In this document: positions 7,318-10,578 of the stretch, one piece after another
Position numbering within the stretch: the first letter of the stretch is position 1
How the letters are laid out: each line of letters opens with the position of its first letter
Assembly: GCA_030024065.1 (NCBI GenBank)
Contig: JASEIE010000122.1
Location: forward strand, 1-10,578
Direction of reading: 5' to 3'
Length of the DNA stretch: 10,578 nucleotides
Origin: Thermodesulfobacteriota bacterium
GTDB taxonomy: Bacteria; Desulfobacterota; BSN033; UBA1163
Notes under the pieces: model-generated
What the model saw: only the letters and a program-made list of their open reading frames with translations
Told to the model about the DNA's origin: nothing
Databases searched by the model: none
Position numbers and translations under genes: made by a program

Positions 7318-7338
7318 CCGTGATGAAAAATTCATAGG

Positions 7339-7363
7339 GCAAGCCTTTAGGCTTGCTTCTTTT
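7339..7363 (+). terminator. Rho-independent terminator of hyi
   Basis: GCAAGCC (7339-7345) and GGCTTGC (7350-7356) form a perfect 7-bp stem with a TTTA loop, followed directly by the T-rich tail TTCTTTT (7357-7363). It begins 22 nt after the hyi stop. The tail runs straight into the palindromic element that starts at 7364. Confidence 0.85.
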
Positions 7364-7492
7364 ACCCCGTTAGAAATAATGCCCCGCTGCTCCCTCCGGG
7401 CCAGAGGCCCTCTGGGCCGGCGGCTGCAGCGGGGTTAGATTTTACAATAATTCCGGCGGGGTTTAATGCCCCGCTGGAATTTCTAACGGGGT
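7364..7492. repeat. Three-armed palindromic element, copy 2 (129 bp, inverted)
   Basis: This is the reverse-complement relative of the element at 2086-2182, with the same perfect 14-bp terminal repeats (7364-7377 and 7479-7492). The side ending at 7492 is identical to copy 1 over 45 bases. The middle A/T-rich linker differs. The hairpin nearest the left end is 32 bp longer: its apex carries an extra G/C-rich palindrome with CCAGAG (7401-7406) pairing with CTCTGG (7410-7415) inside wider imperfect arms (about 7396-7420). It therefore has the same three-arm plan with one enlarged arm. It begins where the hyi terminator ends and has no coding capacity. Confidence 0.9.
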
Positions 7493-7495
7493 TTA

Positions 7496-7520
7496 CGCAA
7501 GGCTGAAGCCCAGCCCTGCG
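7496..7520. repeat. Short palindromic repeat (CGCAAGGCT type)
   Basis: CGCAAGGCT (7496-7504) and AGCCCTGCG (7512-7520) pair at 8 of 9 positions around a 7-nt loop. It begins three bases after the three-armed element, so two palindromes are stacked end to end. It may be a degraded dispersed repeat or a second terminator-like stem; there is only a short T-containing sequence after it. Confidence 0.55.
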
Positions 7521-7558
7521 TTATTAAGGGTCTCAAAATTGAATTGACATGGATTAGA

Positions 7559-7616
7559 AAATCTCCCCCTGCCTACCGGCAGGCAGGCTCGCCCCTCTTT
7601 GCAAAAGAGGGGGATT
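7559..7616. repeat. Palindrome with a second palindrome nested in its left arm
   Basis: CCCCTCTTT (7592-7600) pairs with AAAGAGGGG (7604-7612) around a 3-nt loop. The flanks AATCTCCCCC (about 7560-7569) and GGGGGATT (7609-7616) suggest a longer original stem. The left side is interrupted by CTGCCT (7569-7574) and AGGCAG (7581-7586), a perfect 6-bp stem with an ACCGGC loop. The same CCCCTGCCTACCG...CAGGCAGG core recurs at 10411-10431. This looks like one repeat family inserted into another. Confidence 0.65.
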
Positions 7617-7620
7617 ATTC

Positions 7621-7664
7621 CTCCCTTTGGTATCATTTTCCTGTCGTTAGACAGGCAAAGGGAG
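7621..7664. repeat. Nested palindrome CTCCCTTT / CCTGTC
   Basis: CTCCCTTT (7621-7628) pairs with AAAGGGAG (7657-7664), enclosing a perfect inner stem CCTGTC (7640-7645) and GACAGG (7650-7655) with a GTTA loop. The unpaired bases lie almost wholly on the left side (7629-7639). It follows the previous nested palindrome after four bases and shows the same palindrome-within-palindrome plan. Confidence 0.65.
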
Positions 7665-7740
7665 GTGAGGAGGGATTTTATGAAATGAGTGTCGCTACTA
7701 TTATGAGACTGTTAATGACATTTTGGGAAGGAGGAAAAAC

Positions 7741-8628
7741 ATGGCAGAGTTGGGATTTATTGGTCTGGGGATCATGGGCAAACCCATGGCTGGACATCTG
7801 GTCAAAGCGGGTCACAGTGTTCAGGTGTGTGACCTGGTTGAGGAATCGGTGAAGCACCTGTGCAGTCTTGGCGCCAAAGAATGTCCCTCCTGCAAGGAGG
7901 TGGCCCAGAAATCGAAGATCATCTTCATCATTGTGCCGGATACACCTGATGTGGAAGCTGTGTTGTTCGGCCCGGAGGGTCTGGCGGGAGGTTTAAAGCC
8001 GGGATCGATCGTCGTGGACATGAGTTCGATCTCTCCGATTGCGACCAAGGAATTTGCAAAAAGGCTGGCAACGATGGGCGTGGAGATGCTCGATGCGCCT
8101 GTTTCAGGAGGACAGGTGGGAGCTGAAAATGCCACTCTCTCGATCATGGTCGGAGGGAAGGTAAAGGTATTCAACCAGATCAAACCATACTTTGACCTGA
8201 TGGGCAAGAACATCGTTCATATTGGTGGCAATGGAGATGGTCAGACCTGCAAGGTGGCCAACCAGATTGTGGTGGCCCTGACCCTCGAGGGAGTGGCTGA
8301 AGCTCTTCTATTTGCCTCGAAAGCGGGTGCGGATCCGATGAAGGTTCGGGCTGCGCTGCTCGGAGGATTTGCTCAGAGCCGTATCCTGGAGATCCACGGG
8401 GAAAGGATGATCAAGCGGACCTTTAATCCAGGTTTTCGTGTCCGATTACATCAGAAGGACTTGAATATTGCCCTGCAGTCAGCACGGAGCATGGGATTGA
8501 GCCTGCCCAATACGGCCACGGCGCAGGAGCTCTTCAATGCCTTGGCAGCACAGGGAGGAAGCGAACTGGACCATTCTTCGATCGTTACGGTCCTCGAAAA
8601 GCTTGCTAATCATGCCATCAGTGAATAG
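7741..8628 (+). CDS. garR: 2-hydroxy-3-oxopropionate (tartronate semialdehyde) reductase, beta-hydroxyacid dehydrogenase family
   Basis: This enzyme reduces tartronate semialdehyde to glycerate with NAD(P)H. The ATG at 7741 was chosen for the perfect AAGGAGG (7728-7734) 6 nt upstream; a TTG at 7723 would add residues encoded by the ribosome site itself. The 295-residue length equals GarR/GlxR (292-294). The dinucleotide fold shows GFIGLGIMGKPMAGHL (5-20). The substrate signature DAPVSGGQVGA is at 118-128, the catalytic lysine is K171 in GQTCKVANQIV, and HQKDL (237-241) is the family's C-terminal motif. 3-Hydroxyisobutyrate dehydrogenase and 4-hydroxybutyrate-type reductases share these motifs, so substrate choice rests partly on the upstream hydroxypyruvate isomerase, whose product is its substrate. 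The repeat-filled 423-nt gap and the hyi terminator imply a separate transcript. The symbol glxR would fit equally well. Confidence 0.85.
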   Translation: MAELGFIGLGIMGKPMAGHLVKAGHSVQVCDLVEESVKHLCSLGAKECPSCKEVAQKSKIIFIIVPDTPDVEAVLFGPEGLAGGLKPGSIVVDMSSISPIATKEFAKRLATMGVEMLDAPVSGGQVGAENATLSIMVGGKVKVFNQIKPYFDLMGKNIVHIGGNGDGQTCKVANQIVVALTLEGVAEALLFASKAGADPMKVRAALLGGFAQSRILEIHGERMIKRTFNPGFRVRLHQKDLNIALQSARSMGLSLPNTATAQELFNALAAQGGSELDHSSIVTVLEKLANHAISE

Positions 8629-8665
8629 ATGATTTCCTCTAACAGCGGAAACATGGAAAGGATCA

Positions 8666-8709
8666 ATGGGTTAAGAAAAAATAATTTTTTCACCAACGAC
8701 TTAGCCCAT
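8666..8709. other. Long-loop inverted repeat between garR and the aldehyde dehydrogenase gene
   Basis: ATGGGTTAAG (8666-8675) and CTTAGCCCAT (8700-8709) pair over 10 positions with one G-T wobble. The 24-nt loop contains the nearly self-complementary run AAAAAATAATTTTTT. It could be a weak terminator or attenuator of garR, or an operator. It lies in a 167-nt gap, so it would also decide whether the dehydrogenase gene shares the garR transcript. Confidence 0.35.
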
Positions 8710-8795
8710 CAACCAAACTGGCCTCTTAACCCTGACCCTCAGACAAAACCTGAAATGATGGCGCAGGGTATTGATAAAACAGGAGGTGAACTGCC

Positions 8796-10283
8796 GTGAC
8801 AGATGATCATTCTGAGCAGACCCCGAAGGTTGGTCGTGAACAGATGCTGATCGACGGGCAATGGGTGGACAGCACAAAGAGTGAATTCATCTCGATTGAG
8901 AATCCGAGCCGAAAAGGAACGATGATCGGAGAGGTGCCCCGGGGCAGGGCAGAGGATGTGGACCATGCGGTCCAAGCGGCTGCCAGGACCTTTGAAAAAT
9001 GGAGGCACGTGAATCCCCGCGACCGGGGCAAGTTGATGATCAAAATCGGCGAGGCCATCGAAGCGAAGGCGAATGAGATCGCCCGGATCACCTCCCTTGA
9101 AACAGGCAATGCCATACGCACACAGTCTCGACCTGAGGCAGTGCTCGCTTCAGACGTCTTCCGTTATTTCGGCGGAGTAGCGAGCGAGTTGAAGGGAGAG
9201 ACCATACCGCTTGGAGAGAATCTTCTCAGCTATTCACGGAGGGAACCCATCGGAGTGGTGGGAGGGATTGTCCCGTGGAACTCACCCGTTGGCCTCGCAG
9301 CCCTCAAGATCGCCATGGCCATCACAGCAGGTAACACCTTGGTTCTCAAGCCCTCTTCAGATGCGCCCCTTGCCATTCTCGCGATGGCCCGCATCTGTTC
9401 CGAATTTCTGCCACCGGGAGTACTCAATGTGGTCACAGGGACCGGATCGGAATGTGGTGTTCCCCTGGCAAGGCACCCCCTTGTGAGAAAGCTTTCATTT
9501 ACCGGCTCCCACGGGATTGGAAAGACCATCATGGAGGCTGCGGCCGAGCGGATCGTCCCGGTCACTCTTGAGCTGGGTGGGAAGAGTCCTCAGATCCTCT
9601 TTCCCGATGCGGATGAACCGCAGGTGGTGGAAGGGGTCTTTCTGGCGATGCGCTTTACCCGGCAGGGCCAGTCCTGTACAGCAGGCTCACGCCTCTTTCT
9701 CCATGAGTCGATCTACGACTCTTTCCTGGAGAAGCTTGTGCAAAGAGTGGCTCGCCTTAAGATCGGTGATCCTCTCGACGAGGCGACGGACATGGGAGCC
9801 ATCATCAACCAGGCTCAGTTTGAAAAGGTCTGTTCCTTTGTGGAAGACGGGCTACGGCAGAAAGGAGGGCGCCTTGTCACAGGAGGCCTTCCGCCGACCG
9901 AAGGACCCCTCAGCCAGGGCTATTTTATGGAGCCCACGATCTTCGGCAATGTCCACAATGATTGGCGCATTGCACGGGAGGAGATCTTCGGACCGGTATT
10001 GGTTGCCATTCCATGGAGGGAAGAGGAAGAGGCCATCCGGATGGCGAATGAAAGCCATTACGGCCTGGCTGCCTTTGTCTGGACACATGACATCGGAAAG
10101 GCCCTGCGCACAGCCCATGCCATAGATTCGGGATGGGTCCAGGTCAACCAGGGAGTGGGAATCGTTCCGGGACAATCCTATGGCGGTTTCAAACAGAGCG
10201 GCTTTGGCCGGGAATACTCCCTCGAAGGAATGCTTGATAGCTTCACCCAGCGAAAGAGCATCACCATCAATCTGCAATTTTAA
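8796..10283 (+). CDS. NAD(P)-dependent aldehyde dehydrogenase, substrate unknown
   Basis: The 495-residue protein oxidises an aldehyde to the acid and belongs to the classical aldehyde dehydrogenase superfamily. The GTG start at 8796 is fixed by AGGAGGTG (8781-8788), 7 nt upstream. The key residues are present: oxyanion asparagine N162 in PWNSP, cofactor-binding K185 in KPSS, general base E259 in LELGGKS, catalytic C294 in GQSCTAGSR, and E396 in EEIFGPV. The end GGFKQSGFGRE (463-472) is typical of betaine aldehyde and aromatic aldehyde dehydrogenases. The protein is full length and has no signal peptide, so it should be cytosolic. Its position after hydroxypyruvate isomerase and the semialdehyde reductase suggests glycolaldehyde or another small hydroxy-aldehyde, but betaine or aromatic aldehydes are equally compatible with the sequence. 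No CoA-acylating features are obvious. Confidence 0.9.
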   Translation: MTDDHSEQTPKVGREQMLIDGQWVDSTKSEFISIENPSRKGTMIGEVPRGRAEDVDHAVQAAARTFEKWRHVNPRDRGKLMIKIGEAIEAKANEIARITSLETGNAIRTQSRPEAVLASDVFRYFGGVASELKGETIPLGENLLSYSRREPIGVVGGIVPWNSPVGLAALKIAMAITAGNTLVLKPSSDAPLAILAMARICSEFLPPGVLNVVTGTGSECGVPLARHPLVRKLSFTGSHGIGKTIMEAAAERIVPVTLELGGKSPQILFPDADEPQVVEGVFLAMRFTRQGQSCTAGSRLFLHESIYDSFLEKLVQRVARLKIGDPLDEATDMGAIINQAQFEKVCSFVEDGLRQKGGRLVTGGLPPTEGPLSQGYFMEPTIFGNVHNDWRIAREEIFGPVLVAIPWREEEEAIRMANESHYGLAAFVWTHDIGKALRTAHAIDSGWVQVNQGVGIVPGQSYGGFKQSGFGREYSLEGMLDSFTQRKSITINLQF

Positions 10284-10578
10284 AAGCAAGCAATAATACG
10301 CCTTTTTTCAAATGACAATTGAAAATGGAACCGTATTCACCATTACTGCATGCTGGCAGACAGGCAGTCTGTTCTATGAAGAATGCATTTCTCGCTATGC
10401 CTGCCTGCCGCCCCTGCCTACCGCAGGCAGGGGCAAGCGCTATGCGATTTTAAGGAAGGTTTTATTTTTCTCCCAGAAATTTACCAATTGTCAAGGATAA
10501 AGATTTGCCCTATTATTCTTATTTTTTAGCTTTTCCTATCGCGATTAATCAATCTTGTAAAGTGCATAATTTAGCTTT
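10284..10578. other. Gene-poor 3' region with palindromes
   Basis: I see no credible gene in these 295 bases. A small stem CAGAC (10357-10361) / GTCTG (10367-10371) and a strong palindrome at 10410-10434 are present. TGACAATTG (10313-10321) and CAATTGTCA (10485-10493) form a distant 9-bp inverted pair that could mark the ends of a degraded element of about 180 bp. The last 80 bases are A/T rich. I see no convincing terminator for the aldehyde dehydrogenase gene; CCTTTTTT at 10301-10308 has only a poor stem before it. Confidence 0.5.
10393..10445. repeat. CCTGCCTACCG-type palindrome flanked by an 8-bp direct repeat
   Basis: GCCCCTGCCT (10410-10419) and AGGCAGGGGC (10425-10434) form a perfect 10-bp stem with a 5-nt loop. 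Its core matches the small palindrome at 7566-7587 with one base missing. The G/C-rich block 10401-10437 is bounded by identical CGCTATGC copies at 10393-10400 and 10438-10445, which looks like a target-site duplication in otherwise A/T-rich sequence. Confidence 0.6.

Noticed and set aside
7544..7549. TTGACA as a -35 promoter box for garR
   Set aside because: No acceptable -10 hexamer lies 16-18 bases downstream; that stretch is the C-rich repeat.
7364..7664. Repeat-rich region considered as a CRISPR array
   Set aside because: The repeats are unlike one another and palindromic, with no regular spacer length and no cas genes nearby.
7544..7852. 102-codon plus-strand frame overlapping the garR start
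   Set aside because: It is made of translated palindromic repeats followed by an out-of-frame shadow of garR.
9852..10289. 145-codon minus-strand frame under the aldehyde dehydrogenase gene
   Set aside because: Antisense shadow of a gene with all catalytic residues in place.
10489..10494. TTGACA on the minus strand as a promoter
   Set aside because: No -10 hexamer at a suitable distance and no minus-strand gene to serve within the window.
10312..10500. 62-codon frame at the right end
   Set aside because: Half of it is a translation of the CTGCCT palindrome; it has no ribosome site and no protein-like pattern.

Overview
The window looks like a chromosomal segment from an uncultured Gram-negative bacterium of the deltaproteobacterial type (Desulfobacterota, Syntrophobacterales-like). 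This is an inference from three things: the style of the five-domain S1 protein, the compact ftsE-ftsX-envC-ctpA order, and intergenic spaces full of palindromic repeats. Base composition looks balanced (around half G+C by eye). All eight convincing protein genes are on the + strand. I see no tRNA, rRNA, CRISPR array, transposase or phage gene.

Layout. 1-495 is a gene-poor leader with a nested REP-like palindrome (211-361) and a probable promoter. 496-1998 encodes a protein with five S1 RNA-binding domains. Overlapping its stop codon is a 34-codon remnant resembling a piece of an enoyl-CoA hydratase, closed by the stop codon inside a 97-bp three-armed palindromic element (2086-2182). 2253-6390 is a tight cell-envelope operon: ftsE, ftsX, an EnvC-like degenerate LytM activator, and a C-terminal processing protease. 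6538-7317 is hydroxypyruvate isomerase, followed by a good rho-independent terminator. 7364-7664 is a patchwork of palindromic repeats, including a second, inverted and larger copy of the 2086-2182 element. 7741-8628 is a tartronate semialdehyde reductase-type dehydrogenase and 8796-10283 an aldehyde dehydrogenase. The last 295 bases carry more palindromes and no credible gene.

How the genes work together. In known systems FtsEX, an ABC-type complex without clear transport activity, recruits a periplasmic coiled-coil LytM-like protein and switches on cell-wall hydrolases at division. The third gene here has lost all zinc-ligand positions, as EnvC has, so it should activate a hydrolase rather than cut peptidoglycan itself. 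The adjacent S41 protease could trim or turn over envelope proteins. The second block fits C3 hydroxy-acid metabolism: hydroxypyruvate is isomerised to tartronate semialdehyde, which is reduced to glycerate. The aldehyde dehydrogenase has an unknown substrate. No glyoxylate carboligase or glycerate kinase is in view.

The points most worth a second look are FtsE lacking both the Q-loop glutamine and the H-loop histidine, the inverted pair of three-armed repeats, the apparent crotonase-fold fragment cut off by one of them, and the nested palindrome-in-palindrome structure of the intergenic regions. I did not find convincing evidence of a wholly new multi-gene system.
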